A stretch of 64,000 bases of DNA from Micrasema longulum (taxonomy: Eukaryota; Arthropoda; Insecta; Trichoptera; Brachycentridae): contig JAGVSM010002652.1 of assembly GCA_022494885.1 (NCBI GenBank), positions 1 through 64,000 of the forward strand, read 5' to 3'. The notes below the pieces were generated by a model. That model saw only the letters and a program-made list of their open reading frames with translations, was not told where the DNA came from and ran no database searches. A program made the position numbers and the translations under genes. Position 1 is the first letter of the stretch. The number at the start of each line of letters is the position of its first letter. Below are positions 31,235 through 42,507 of this stretch, piece after piece.

Positions 31235-31788
31235 CCACTTTTCTAGCGTATAACGTGTAAGAAAAGATTTTTAGCTTATATATTGTGATGTTATATTTAG
31301 TTATAAAGGTGCTAAACTTCATCTGTTTTTATTTTGTTTCCAACATGTGTTTTTTTTAAAATGTTAATATTATTTAAGTCCCGAATTGAATTTTTGTAAC
31401 TTCTGGGAATGTTATTCTTACATTATACTTGTACAATACTTTGTGTTATATGATTTATAAATAAAATATTCCAAAACTTGTTTGTCATCAAACTTATCCT
31501 TAACAAGTCATCAGTCGGTCAACTATCTTAGTAGTCAAATGTCTGTCGGCCAAATGTGGGCCAACAAATTTCCGGCCATTGAATATCACGTTTTCTACGA
31601 AAAAACATTCAACTTTGATGCTAACATTCAACAGAACATCAAAGGCTTCTGAACAAAGCGAATTCAAATTTACTTGTACTGTATAATGGGATCAGTTATA
31701 TTCGTTTGTTTTATTTTGAAGAAATATAGAATGTTACTCCCTACGTTCGGTTAAATAATTATCTTGAATAACCCTCCCTCCTCGGTGA
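31235..31788. other. Unassigned
   Basis: No gene. Around 31500-31570 the words GTCGGTCAAC, GTCAAATGTC and GTCGGCCAAA form an imperfect local repetition. Confidence 0.35.
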
Positions 31789-31790
31789 TG

Positions 31791-32099
31791 TGTAGCTAGT
31801 ACACATTGCGTCTAATAACTATAATATCTTTATAAATATACATGTAGCGGCGTAACACGTCCACTTCATGTCCAGTCACGTAGTCCAGTACTAGCTACTT
31901 AGTTGCTTCCGGAAAGTTGGCGCGGGTGCACGTTTCGCCCGAGTCGTTAGCGATACCCAATGGCTTTTTAATGTTTTCAGCAGTTAGATTAAAAATATTA
32001 TCATCTTTGAATCAAATTATGGTTAAATAAAGCCATTCTATATAAATATTCCATTTTCTCCTTTTTAAATCGCTTATTTTTGTAATGTGTAGTGCTACA
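31791..32099 (+). mobile_element. Candidate solo LTR (or MITE)
   Basis: A 309-bp block starting TGTAGC and ending GCTACA. The ends are longer imperfect inverted repeats (TGTAGCTAGTACACATTGC against TGTAGCACTACACATTAC). A TATA-like TTATAAATATAC at ~31830 and AATAAA at ~32024 fit the promoter and poly(A) signal of a LTR. No flanking duplication was found and there is no internal retrovirus-like region, so a MITE is equally possible. Confidence 0.35.
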
Positions 32100-32354
32100 C
32101 AGCACCGTAACGCGCAGGTGTTTTTGGGACAGTAAGGGAAAGGTAAATAATCACAGTGTTGTCGAATGGTTTACGAACTAGTAAAACCAACTAATGTGGT
32201 CATTATTCTGACTAACCGTACAACTTGCTATACGTGGTTTATACACTATCTACTTTAAAAAAAAATGATTAGGGAAAAATGACGACGGTCAGCTTTCCTT
32301 ACTCTTTCAATAACACCCCGATCTCTATAACAGATTGTCAAATTTGCATCTGAG

Positions 32355-32445
32355 GTGTTATTATTGATACGAAACTAATGTTTAATATTCATATTGAATC
32401 AGTCCCAAAAACAACATATAAAATGGTTGGACTTATTTATTATAA
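32355..32445 (+). mobile_element. LINE-Z, first part (split copy)
   Basis: Encodes GVIIDTKLMFNIHIESVPKT and TYKMVGLIYY, the block just after the RT palm of a Jockey-like LINE. Coding resumes at 32963 with RVSKPF, exactly the expected continuation of 'KMVGLIYR-VSKPF'. Confidence 0.75.
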
Positions 32446-32454
32446 TTTTTTTAT

Positions 32455-32700
32455 ATTTTCTTTATTTTTTTATTTGTTTATTTTTTCATACATATATTAA
32501 CATGGAAAAATATTACAAAATACACTTAACTTAAAAAAATACATCTTAAAACTAAGCAATAACATAAATTGGAAAAAATACCCACAAAGACTTCAGCGTC
32601 TGAGCGTGGGCCATTCCTTTTTTAATTATGAAAAAGTTTATAGCATATAAATATGGTATGACATGACCATGAAAAGAAAAGAAAAGAAAAAGAAAAGAAA
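32455..32700 (-). mobile_element. LINE-Q 3' UTR inserted in LINE-Z
   Basis: The complement matches 54340-54535. Shared words are AATGGCCCACGCTCAGACGC, TGAAGTCTTTGTGGG, and ACCATGAA/TCATGGT ends. The 3' A-rich tail lies at the left. A microsatellite (AAAAG)n is at 32668-32702. Confidence 0.7.
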
Positions 32701-32779
32701 ACCCAAATTAACATATGCTGATATTACGGAAACATGATTATTTGCAGTATTTTTTTTTGAAGGTGTCTATCTATTAATT

Positions 32780-32940
32780 TTTAAATTTTTAATTTTGTTT
32801 ATTCAGAAAAACAACAGCAATACAAAAAAATATACACAGCATTATAATAAAAACATAAAATAAAGCCAAATCAGTTTTCCACATAAATACAATTATAAAA
32901 ATCCAGTTCAGTTAGATATAATTCATAGAAGTGAATGTGT
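32780..32940 (-). mobile_element. Second LINE 3' end inserted in LINE-Z
   Basis: TTTTGTTTATTCAGAAAAACAACAG begins like the reversed 3' end of LINE-F at 905-1080 (TATTTATTGAGAATATCAAC). No coding remains. Written words are cut: TTTTGTTTATTCAGAAAAAC is the first 20 bases. Confidence 0.4.
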
Positions 32941-32962
32941 GCGAGTTTTTTTTTGTGTGAGG

Positions 32963-33298
32963 ATGATTCCTTCCTATGCGGGTATCAAAGCCATTTGAAC
33001 ATGCGGAGAGGTATGAAAAACTTTACAAAACATTTGTTCTTCCGCAGCTAGAATACTGTACTCCTATTTGGTCACCTTACTATAATGTATGTAATAGACT
33101 AGAAAGGGTCCAACAATTTTTTTTTAAGCAGGTCTACCGGTTAAACATTAACTTCTCTCACTATGCTGAAAGTATGCAGTTCCATGGAAAATAACTCTCT
33201 AAAAAAATGAAGAATAATGTTAAGACCAGTTATTTTTATACAAATTAATAAATAATAAAATTGATTCTCCTATCCTACTTGAAAGACTTCCATTCCAC
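32963..33298 (+). mobile_element. LINE-Z, second part
   Basis: Encodes RVSKPFEHAERYEKLYKTF, VLPQLEYCTPIWSPYYNV and RLERVQQFFFKQVYRLN, then after a break KLINNKIDSPILLERLPFHY. This completes the thumb and start of the C-terminus. It is cut at 33299 by a SINE-C. Confidence 0.85.
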
Positions 33299-33300
33299 TA

Positions 33301-33368
33301 CTAGAAAATGAAAATCAAGTTGGGGTAGGGTGGGATTCGAATCACGAAGCCACGGGACCACAATCCGA
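33301..33368 (-). mobile_element. SINE-C, head only
   Basis: Complement carries ATTGTGGTCCCGTGGCTTCG, GATTCGAATCCC and CCCTACCCCAACTTGATTTT. Part of the anticodon-side head is deleted and the body is missing. Confidence 0.65.
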
Positions 33369-33379
33369 TTCAATTCTGA

Positions 33380-34400
33380 TTCGATTTTTTTATGTAGTAT
33401 CATAGGGTTCGTTAAAAACATGAAATTTCAAATTTTCTGCAAGCTTGTCATATTATCTGGTTCATAGCTCATTATAGATATTCGTAGACATTCTGCCAAA
33501 TGATCATCTGTCAAACGGGAGGGATGTTTTGTTTTGATTTCATTCGTTGTAGAAAATTTAGATACGCAGAGGAAAGTGAATCCAAAAAAAGTTTTGTAAA
33601 TTGACCACGGAAAAAATGTACTAGATCTTATTAAACCGAACAAATTGATTATTGTTATGACGCGTTAGATAGGCGGGCAACCAAGAATGGATGCGTAGTC
33701 GATGTTTTGGCTACCCATATAGACTGTCTTGAATAATAAAAAATGATACACATTTTTTACGCATTAAAAAAATATTTGGATAACAGATTTGATCAGTCTA
33801 TTTTGAATTTTTCTAATATGTTAGCTAGAGATAATTGGATGGGGTGGTTGTGTAATATATAGAGACAATTTTAATCTTTAAACTCGAAATAATCAACACT
33901 TAATCTGCATGTAAGTCGCCTCTCTCTAAGAGTATTTTTTAAGCACGCGATGTTGGACCGATGTATTGTGATTTATTTGGCTCACATCGAAGGGAAACCA
34001 GGCCATATTTTTAATGACTACTTATATTAGATGATTATATAGAATTTTAAAGTACTCTTACTCCTACGATTTCAGTAAAAATTTAAGAATCTTCACTTAT
34101 TATTTCCTTTAGGAAAATTATTTATGGAATATACGAGAGGTTATCTTATTTTAGTAAATTATATTTAAAGCTCGGGCTAGTGAGCAATACATTTTCTTCG
34201 GAAAAATAATTTTTAAATCAGTGATAAGAAAAAATTTACAATGTTTTATGCTTAAAATATATTATAAATAAGCCAGTAAAGCTTAATCATTATTTTATAA
34301 TAAAAATTAAACCAGTTTCTTTAATTAATTTATTGACAAATTAATTAATTAATTACAGTAAAATATTAGATATATTCATAAATTTTTTAAAATAATAAAA
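33380..34400. other. Unassigned
   Basis: AT-rich, no supported gene. The minus-strand frame at 33643-33428 resembles no known family. Confidence 0.35.
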
Positions 34401-34409
34401 GCGTGAACA

Positions 34410-34862
34410 TCAAATTAATATACATACGCATTTTCAAAATAATAAATGTTAAAAGAGATGTCATATCTATGTTGCAGTCAATTTCTTTACACGTTCCCAA
34501 CCGTGTCACCAGAAGTCAAAATCGGCTATTTATCAAATCTTCTGAGAGCAACTTTTGTTTTTATGCCCCGATGTCCAGAATGTGTAGATTAGTCAATTCG
34601 TCACACAACTTAGATATTCTGCTTTTTCTTAGATATCTTCACCATTAACATAGTGCGAGATGATGATAGATTGACATGGGTTAACTCGAAGTCTTATATG
34701 TTGATCGTGTTCTTAATAGACTATATTCTACACCATTATTTTAATCACCTTGTTTGTCTTTGCCACATAGTTTTGTATTCTTTTTGTTCAGTTTCTTGTA
34801 CATATGTTTCTTCATAAAACTGTAGTAATTGACTTAGGCAGTATATGTTATAAATAAAATAA
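34410..34862 (+). mobile_element. LINE-I C-terminus and 3' UTR
   Basis: Encodes LQSISLHVPNRVTRSQNRLF and FCFYAPMSRMCRLVNSSHNL ending in D-I-L, the 'VP-R-TR' and 'P-x-x-RMCRLVN' C-terminal motifs of Jockey/CR1-like ORF2. The 3' UTR includes TTTTTGTTCAGTTTCTTGTA and ends TATAAATAAAATAAT. Copies of this 3' UTR are at 40760-40995 (plus) and 47158-48400 (minus). Confidence 0.85.
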
Positions 34863-35059
34863 TATTAATGACGTGGTAATAAAATAGATATAAAACAGTG
34901 AACAAGTTGAGTTTTTTAGTCATCTAAACTACCCTCCATTACTGAAAAATAATTCAGGTCTTGATTTGAATTTACAACTCATATCATGATTTAGGAGTAA
35001 AAATAAGCCGTAAAGAGTATTTGGTTTTGTGATGACTAAAGAATAATAATAATTGTGAG

Positions 35060-35420
35060 GAAAGATGAAACATGAGAACGGACGCAACAATTTCCGGTGG
35101 CGACAGTTATCGAGCGGATGTGATACGGTTGGCATGGCAAAGTCCTGCCAATGTTTCGTGAGAGCCTTAACTCCAAGGCATCTGGTTCTCGATGTTCTGG
35201 ATGCCAGTCAGCAGTACACGTCAGAACGGGACGCAAACCTGACTTAGGAGGAGCTAGCAGCAAACAGACAGGCACGAAGCCTGTAGGTTCTTTGTGGACA
35301 CCATAAGCTCCAACTAGGTGATGGAGTTTTTATATCATTTCTAAGCCTAAGGCAAGTAAAATTGTGAAGAATTTGTTGAAGAATCGTTGGATCATCATAA
35401 TAGTTATTATTATAAATAAT
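35060..35420. other. GC-richer block of unknown origin
   Basis: A ~250-bp region with many CG and GC dinucleotides (ATCGAGCGGATGTGATACGG, GTCAGAACGGGACGC), then an AT-rich end with ATCATCATAATAGTTATTAT. The repeat-like trinucleotide end suggests the 3' part of a retroposon. Overlapping frames on both strands were not recognised. Confidence 0.35.
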
Positions 35421-35469
35421 TATGCTTATTTTTGTGAAATTAAAACATGTCATTGGCATATCTTCTCCA

Positions 35470-35560
35470 TTCGTACCAGTGGGGGGGCATCGCTTTGGTA
35501 CTCCGATCGCAGCGTTTTAGGGATATTTTTTTGGTGATAGTCTTTTACGTGTGAATAATT
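35470..35560 (-). mobile_element. SINE-A 3' fragment, decayed
   Basis: CGTACCAGTGGG and TTGGTACTCCGATCGCAGCG correspond to TACATAGAGCACATCATTGG and TACACCAATGGCAGCG in the copy at 1266-1531. Confidence 0.45.
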
Positions 35561-35794
35561 GTACGAGTACTATCAACTTAACATGTATTTCAGTTAATTG
35601 TTGCACGAGAACTGAGATTACGTATTTTGATGAGTAAAATATATCACTCACATAATAAAATATTACGTTTATTAAATCTAAAGTGTAAATATTGAATACA
35701 CAAATAAATTAAACTTTTTTATTCTGCTAAGCCTCCATTTCGAGACTTGTCAGCAGGTGGGAAAGAGAGTCTATGAAAGGAGGTAATGAAAAAT

Positions 35795-35935
35795 ACACCA
35801 CAACACCCAGACCAATTGAGAAAAAATCTTTCTTGGATATTTTTTCTTGCAACTGGCGGGAATCGAACCCGTTCATACAGTTTCGAACAGTTTCACAGTT
35901 TGCCGTCTAACTAACTGCGCCACGACACCTGTCAC
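35795..35935 (-). mobile_element. SINE-B, full head and body
   Basis: Complement has the head TGTCGTGGCGCAGTTAGTTA, B box GGGTTCGATTCCCGC, and a body ending GTCTGGGTGTTGTGGTG. The anticodon region is duplicated or expanded (AGTTTCGAACAGTTTCACAG on the plus strand). Confidence 0.65.
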
Positions 35936-36094
35936 TCTCTGTCACCTGTTAAATTTAATAAATAGAAAGATTTCCTCTCGCGTGTTTACATACAAAATAC
36001 GCGAGATAAAAGTGTTTTCTACGGGCGCGAGAGCATTCGGAATAGCAGCGCAGACAGTCCTATAGTACATACTATTCATTAATACGAGAAATAG

Positions 36095-36300
36095 TCTCAC
36101 GCCTTAGGCTCCAGTCCGGGGACCAGGGACTATTAAATATTGAAGTGATAAGCCACATATCAAATGAATATTTATCATCATTAAATCGACCCCAGAACCC
36201 CATGCATGGCAGGCAAATGCACCAACCAGTACACCACGTGGCCGACTAATCTCCTCTAGATTTATTTTTTATCGATTTTAGCCCAATAAAAATTATCTGA
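36095..36300 (-). mobile_element. SINE-A, 5' two thirds
   Basis: Complement reads AGTCGGCCACGTGGTGTACT, TTGCCTGCCATGCATGGGGT, then the body to CCTGGTCCCCGGACTGGAGC. The trinucleotide tail is absent. AGAGGAGATTAG upstream of the head resembles the extension seen in other copies. Confidence 0.7.
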
Positions 36301-36876
36301 TCGTGATTTTATTGCACATATAGAACTGTATTTCTTACTCCACCCGGACGCAGATCAAAATATGTATTTTACGGTAAGAATTACCATCAAACAAATATAA
36401 CGTCCCTTTAATTGGGCAAACAAAATGTCGAGAAGGTGCTTTGGGACCGAAACCATTATATTTATTTTAAGTTAAACATATATTTTTTTAATGCCCTTTT
36501 AAAACGTAAAGGAAAAATCTTTAGGGCTCTGGGGAAATCGCAAAAGATTATCATCCTTTCATCCTCGGAACATTGCTTCCGATCTGATCGTATTACTTTG
36601 TCATCCGAATAAAAAAATCCTTCCTTTTATTGTCCAACGATAATCCTAGATAAGGCGATTAATTAAACGTATTTTATATAAAATTCAAGGATGCTTATGA
36701 GGTCAGCAAAATGTTGTATAAATATCTTAACAATAAGTGTTTTTTTTCTAAATTATTAAGATTTTTTGAACTGTTCTGTTATTCAACTAAATTCCAAGGT
36801 AACAATAGGAAGTTAACAGAGTTTTCTTCGACTGTCTATAAAGACAAACCGATATTTTTGTACGAAAATGAGAATA
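36300..36876. other. Unassigned
   Basis: No gene or repeat recognised. Several short frames overlap with no similarity. Confidence 0.35.
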
Positions 36877-37000
36877 TTTATTTATTTATTTATTTATTCA
36901 TTAAACATTACACTAGTTTAAATATTAATGAGCTTATTAAGGTTTTTTAGGCAATGCCCGTGTCAAACCACAATAAATAACTATAAAAATATATAGTAAA
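36877..37000 (-). mobile_element. LINE 3' end
   Basis: Starts with TATTTATTTATTTATTTATT, a reversed AATA tail. The complement then carries a GACACGGGCATTGCCTAA word, like CGACACGGGTAACCCC at 52365 in LINE-W. No coding recognised. Confidence 0.45.
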
Positions 37001-37209
37001 ATTAATTAGATCAAATTATAATGACATAGAATAACGATCTAGAAAAACAAAGTTAATGTAATTAATAATAATATTCCAAAGAATATAATGCCAAAAAGAT
37101 AATCAGAAATAATTTTTAAAATATATATCAGACAAATTAAGAATCACACATAATCAAATAAACAAAATAATGGTATCATTAAAATCAACAAAATAATTGA
37201 AAAAAAGTA

Positions 37210-37415
37210 GTTAAATTTATTTCAACAGAGAGGGAAAACATTTTTGAGAAGGAAATATGGAAGTCTAGGCATTTACAGGGCTAATGACCTGTCATTGTCA
37301 TGTTTTCCCTCTCTGTTGAAATAAATTTAAAAATGAATAACTCCCTAAGGAGGAAATCCAGCCAGTCTGCAAGCATTTGGACATACTCAAACATTGTTAA
37401 ATATAGTAGTATTAA
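37210..37415. repeat. Family E, compact inverted pair
   Basis: TTTATTTCAACAGAGAGGGA and ACATTTTTGAGAAGGAAATA open on the plus strand to ~37290. Then ATGTTTTCCCTCTCTGTTGA reverses direction and runs into CTCCCTAAGGAGGAAATCCA and GCATTTGGACATACTC. The left end and the 37303-37325 word are exact complements. Confidence 0.75.
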
Positions 37416-39260
37416 AAAAAAAAACAAAATAACAGTATCATTGAAATCAACAAAAAATATATACATATATAAAAACATAATTGAAATGATAATTGAGATA
37501 TGTTTTCTAGAAACTTACTCAATACTGTAGTAAGAAATAAAAGAAATAGGAGCAATAAAGCATGTTCCAAATAATAGTACGTACTAAATTAAATTATACA
37601 AAAATACATAATGAAAAAACATTAAAATTTGCATGTATTTTCGTCAGTAGCCTATAGTTGAATATGTTTAAAAGAAAAAAATGTCTGCATATTTTGCTTT
37701 TCATACAAAAACCTTAATTCTACTTTGTAGATAAATTAAAGATGAATGTTAACTTTCCATTGTAGTCGGGGCCCTGTAGCACCGAAAAAAGTTTGCTTAA
37801 AAATGGTTAAAGTTGAATAGTTTTTTGTCGTTTTCAAAATGCTTTATCTTATTTTTTATCGTTCAACCAACTTGTCCATTTCGACCAACACCAATCAATA
37901 ATTTTACTTAATTTTTTTTGCTTCAACTGGTCCTAAGCTAAATGGTTTTTTTAATCGCTGTCATTTCTTCATATTTTGTATATACTGCTGTCATAAACAA
38001 AAAGGCAGTTATTTGCAATGTTATGTTTGGAGATATGACACTTTTTAGTATTTATCAACTTTACGCAAATTAAAAGAAAACTGTTTTGTTAGTTGAAAAC
38101 TCAGTATGTTAGTTGTTTCTAAAGCATAAAACCTGTGTGTGCCATATCTACCCCGGGTTTTTTTATCTCTAGACATTGTATTATTGCTTCAAGAACTTAA
38201 AAACTTTGAAAACATTCTATCGTTTTTCGTACTGATTTTTTTAAACCGCTCATTGCATATATCAAATGATTCAAAATGTATTGTAGAGCATTTAAAAAAA
38301 AAAATTCACCTCACTTTTTTTTATTTTCTAAATGAACACTTTACTGGGCATAACCCGTGTCGAGGCATTCATTTACATTATTTTTATATTATGTTCTAGT
38401 TTCAGTAGTTGTTACTACATACACATACATAAGTGTATGTATAGATGTACACATACATATATAAATAAATAGTAAAATCAATAATAATAATAATAATAAT
38501 AACAAACAATCATAAAAGTCATCATATAAGTTAGTAATAAAATACACATAGGTACTGTGCAGATATTGAGCCGGGAAGCATGCCAACGCCGGTGCCGCGG
38601 GCTATTTGGTTCCTCTACATCGGCCAGCTGCCGGTCCTCCAACATCCGCACAAATACCTATATACATATACGACAATGTTCTATATGATAATCATAACAC
38701 TGCTGTGGAAATAAACATTGCTTATAAATAGCAGACATGCAACAATAATTCCGAGTTCAAATAGTTCAAATAGACTACTGTTTTGGTGGGGTGACCACCA
38801 CAAGGCGGTTCTCAGGACCGAAATCCAGAAGCCATTTTTTAGTAAATATTTTGAATTTCTGTTATTTTGTGTTTAATTTTAAATCAAGGGTATAAGGTTG
38901 TAAATTTTGGGAGTAAGGAACATGTGACTTCTCTGACCAAACGATGTTGTCATTTTAGGTTATTATTATCTCATACTTAACTCGTTTTGCGATTTTTGTC
39001 AAAAAACTGCCTTTTTGCTTGACGGGAGTAAACCTATCTAGCTTTTACATTATTTTGTTAATGTTTTTAAGTTTCTTTCTCAATTTCCGTTTTTCTTTTC
39101 TTTCTTTCCTTTAAACTCGCATGTTTTAAACAGCTATAAAGGATTTACTAGCCTAGTTATTACACAGATAATTTTGGTTTTATGTACTAAATTATTACGC
39201 CTTAAATGTTGGATCTTGTATGAAATACATAAAAGGCTCGGAATTTAAATATTATTTATA
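37416..39260. other. Unassigned, with microsatellite and GC block
   Basis: Mostly AT-rich. An (AAT)n run lies at 38475-38503. At 38560-38645 a GC-rich block (CAACGCCGGTGCCGCGGGCT) stands out without a recognised frame. TGGTGGGGTGACCACCA at 38783 is a short palindrome. No gene supported. Confidence 0.35.
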
Positions 39261-39263
39261 TAA

Positions 39264-39932
39264 TCTATATATATATAATTCCTCTGTACGTGTGATGTCA
39301 CCATACTTCTCCTAAACGGCTGAACCGATGTAGGTGCGGTTTTCAGAGAAATATAGATCTTTGCGCTATGCGTGTTTGTAGATATAAAAATCTTCAATTG
39401 AATATGTAAAAAAGAAATTGGGAGCATAAATGTTTTATTCATCGATCTACCAGAGTTGCATTCGAGAAGAATGCATTTACAAAAAAATGGAAAAATGTTG
39501 TTTTTTTGTGTATATAAAAAGTTTGTTTTTGAATGTTTACAAACAATATTTGTTTGTTGTAGATCGTTATCAGATTGTTTCGTTAAATTCCTCATCATTT
39601 CTACTCATTTATTTGTTTTTACTGGATTATTGATTATACTAAAAAAATATAAAATTCAATGCATTTTTGAAAATCGTATTCTTAGATAAGTACACCCATT
39701 TGTTGGTGAGAAGACCGGCGTTTGACGTTTGCAAAAAGAATGCCATATTTGAAAAAAATATTTATTTTATGTTTTGGAATCAACCATAAACAAGTACCTA
39801 CCTAAATTAAATATTTGAAAATTATCAATTTTTTAGTTTTGGAATTTAATCACAAACAAGTACTTATCAAAAAAAGGATTTTTTCGAAGTAAGCCAACGT
39901 TCGGGCAGGACAACGTTTGACGGGTCCGCTAG
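39264..39932 (+). mobile_element. Non-autonomous Helitron
   Basis: Begins TCTATATATATATAATTCC and GTGTGATGTCACCA, followed by CTCCTAAACGGCTGAACCGA, a 5' end shared by many insect Helitrons. It ends GACGGGTCCGCTAG, immediately followed by T, with A before the 5' TC: insertion between A and T as Helitrons do. Just before the 3' end, AACGTT at 39897 and again at 39913 can form a short hairpin. There is no Rep/helicase coding, so it depends on another element. Interior frames are short and not recognised. Confidence 0.85.
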
Positions 39933-40329
39933 TATATTTATATAATTAATATACAAAAAAGATTTTTTTTTAAATCAGCGTTTTTTTTTATATCAACAGT
40001 ATTCTTAAAACGCCCTGGGAGCTTGAACATTCCACTTTAAAAAAAAAAAAAACATTTTCAAAAAAAAATGAATCTCGATTGGAGATGTTTGGGTTTCGTT
40101 AATGGCTACCCAGACTCAGGATAAACGATCATCCGTAGAAGTCTGTCTTGTGAATGTGGTGGATGAAGCAGGATCTCGTAACTCCCAACTCCAATTTTTT
40201 TGCATGGTGGTTATTTTAGTGACTACTTAAAACCATCTGAGTTTATTGGTATCGGTTAACTCGTGAGGTATGGTAACGCCACTTTAGTTGAAGCTTACAC
40301 AATACTCATTTTTGAGTAATTTGCCGTAT

Positions 40330-40610
40330 TTTTTTTGTTGAGTCCTCTTGTTCTCTTGTGGAAAAAAACGGACAAAACTGATATTGTCATCAAAAAATTA
40401 GTCAATAATTGATAGTATCTTCACCTGCGCAAATATCGCGATTAGCTTTTACAGAACTTTTTACAAAAGGAAGTGTCAAAAATAATTGGTTTCGTCTACC
40501 TGACATTCCGTTTTGAAGGCTCGTGATAAAAAAATGTGTGTAACGTAAAAGAAAATGCAATATCTTGTAAAGCAGAATTTGATTTCGAATGACGCATTAT
40601 ATTTACTTTG
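40330..40610 (+). repeat. Dispersed repeat D, copy 2
   Basis: CTGCGCAAATATCGCGATTA, GTGTAACGTAAAAG, ATATCTTGTAAAGCAG and TTCGAATGACGC match 3385-3575 in the same order. Confidence 0.5.
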
Positions 40611-40759
40611 TACACAATAATTACGAAAATAATACGTAATAAAATAATTTTCTTCAAATTTAAATAATCTCATCTTTTAAAGAGATTTATTATGATTATC
40701 ATTACTTTTAACTGAGTTGTGTCATAGTTTTATTAAAATAAATTCATAAAGATCTCATT

Positions 40760-40995
40760 TAGATCTCTTCGCAACTAATCAGTGTGGGATAAAGTTGGAT
40801 TGGCATGGTTTAGCTCAAAGTTTTTGATCTTTCGTTTTTTTTAAATATATTGTATACTATTATTGTTTTGCCCTTGATTGTCTTTGCTAAATAGTTTTAT
40901 GTTCTTTTTGTTCAGTTTCTTGCATTTGTGTTTCTTCATGTAACTGTTGTAATTGGCTTAGGCCGTATATATTATAAATAAATAAATAAATATAT
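40760..40995 (+). mobile_element. LINE-I 3' UTR
   Basis: Matches 34645-34862: CATGGTTTAGCTCAAAGT, TTTGTTCAGTTTCTTGCA and TTGGCTTAGGCCGTATAT, ending TATAAATAAATAAATAAATA. The coding end is missing. Confidence 0.75.
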
Positions 40996-41300
40996 ACTCA
41001 CGACCGTACGGTGTGAAAAAGTAATTTCTAAATGATAATGATTTTCATTTACCGCTGCAAATATTAAAAGAGTTTGTTCGTGTTCATGAAACGGTTTATC
41101 TCACTTGCGAATCAAAATAAACAATATTATGCCGTGCCGTATCGTATTAAGTAGAAACACATAATGTTAGTATACGCAAGCGGGTCAAGGCTGTATCAGA
41201 TGCTGGTTTAATGTATAATTAAATTCTACCTTACAACGACGCGACGCGAAGTGAAGAAAATTGCATCCAACACTGTCGAACCTGGACGAACAATCATCTA

Positions 41301-41881
41301 TAGTAGGGCCAATTTAATAGGTCACATTTGACACTTCATCAAAATTCAACAACATAACCTTGTACGAGCGGTAATAAAATATTATTTATTTTTTCGAATT
41401 TAGAACTACACAATTGCCTAACTTTTTTCGATAACGATTACATATTTATTGTAATAATGACAAAAGAAGGTAATTTTATGATTTACTTTCACTAATAAAC
41501 CATTCTAAACATAATAAACTTTTTCTGTTCTAAACGTCGTTACAATGTTGCATCAGTGAACCCTTTTTCTTTTTAAACACTAGGGATGTTACCCAGAAAA
41601 ATCGAATGTTGATAGTTTTGTTAAATTATGTAATTATCTTGTTTTGTTCCTTAAATTCACGATAGAAAATAATAATGAGACAGGGATTCGACTTATGATT
41701 TTTAAAATAAAATTACAGTACCTAAAAGGACCTTTTTTTAGCAACTGAATTCAATTCACATATATTATGTTTGAAGTCCGAATCGATTCATACACTTTAA
41801 TCGATGTTTTTAAGCATGTTACCTCACTATGAAGCTAAAACCGACAAATGTCAAATGTGACCAATTAAATTGGCCCTACTA
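41301..41881. mobile_element. MITE (family Y), TA-flanked
   Basis: TIRs TAGTAGGGCCAATTTAATAG at the left with GTCACATTTGACA following, and the complement at the right (ATTAAATTGGCCCTACTA), flanked by TA on both sides. The 581-bp interior encodes nothing recognisable. TA duplication fits Tc1/mariner-type mobilisation. Confidence 0.75.
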
Positions 41882-41884
41882 TAA

Positions 41885-41990
41885 CTCTACTTCTACTATG
41901 GTACATTTACCATGGCGCATTTTCCCGTAGGGGTAGACAGAGATAATAAAACGCCACACGTGTCTATCCTGACATTCCTGACGTACATTC
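41885..41990 (-). mobile_element. RTE-like LINE 3' end
   Basis: Complement has CAGGATAGACACGTGTGGCG, CTACCCCTACGGGAAAATGC and GTAGAAGTAG, the same 3' end as 28675-28760. Confidence 0.65.
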
Positions 41991-42044
41991 ATATATCATA
42001 ATATTTATATGAATAATAAAATATTATACATGTATCAATCACAT

Positions 42045-42360
42045 AACCGAATATCGCACGCAACTACACTGGCTCAGTATCAAGCATAGAAGAAACATTC
42101 ACATTGTATCACCTCTTCACAATATTTTAAATGATCCCACTTCACCTGTTTATCTGAGAGAGCTCTTCCAACCTCTATCGCAGCATGGACTGTCTCTTCG
42201 TTCTTGTAACGAGAGAACCCCTTCAATACCCATTCACCGCTCTGATTGTTTGCCTCCTCTTTTACAGTAGTAGCTGCTCGATTATGGAATAATCTACCCA
42301 CCAATGAAAGAGACATCTTTATTTACAGTCAAATCACATATAAAATGTCACTTCCTGAAT
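42045..42360 (+). mobile_element. LINE-L C-terminal fragment
   Basis: Encodes LHWLSIKHRRNIHIVSPLHN, PVYLRELFQPLSQHGLSLRS and, after a stop, VVAARLWNNLPTNERDI. 'LHWL-x-K-R' plus 'RLWNNLP' are hallmarks of L2/CR1-type ORF2 ends. It is related to 6115-6575 but more decayed. Confidence 0.8.
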
Positions 42361-42507
42361 ATTTGAGTTATAATTTTCTTCTCCCACTTTACCCCCTCCT
42401 CTCTTCATAGTATAGTGTAGATATTTAGTCAATTTTCATTTCTTAAAAAATATTTACATGTGCGTATCAATGTTTTGTTTTATAATTAAAATATTATAAT
42501 ATTTAAA

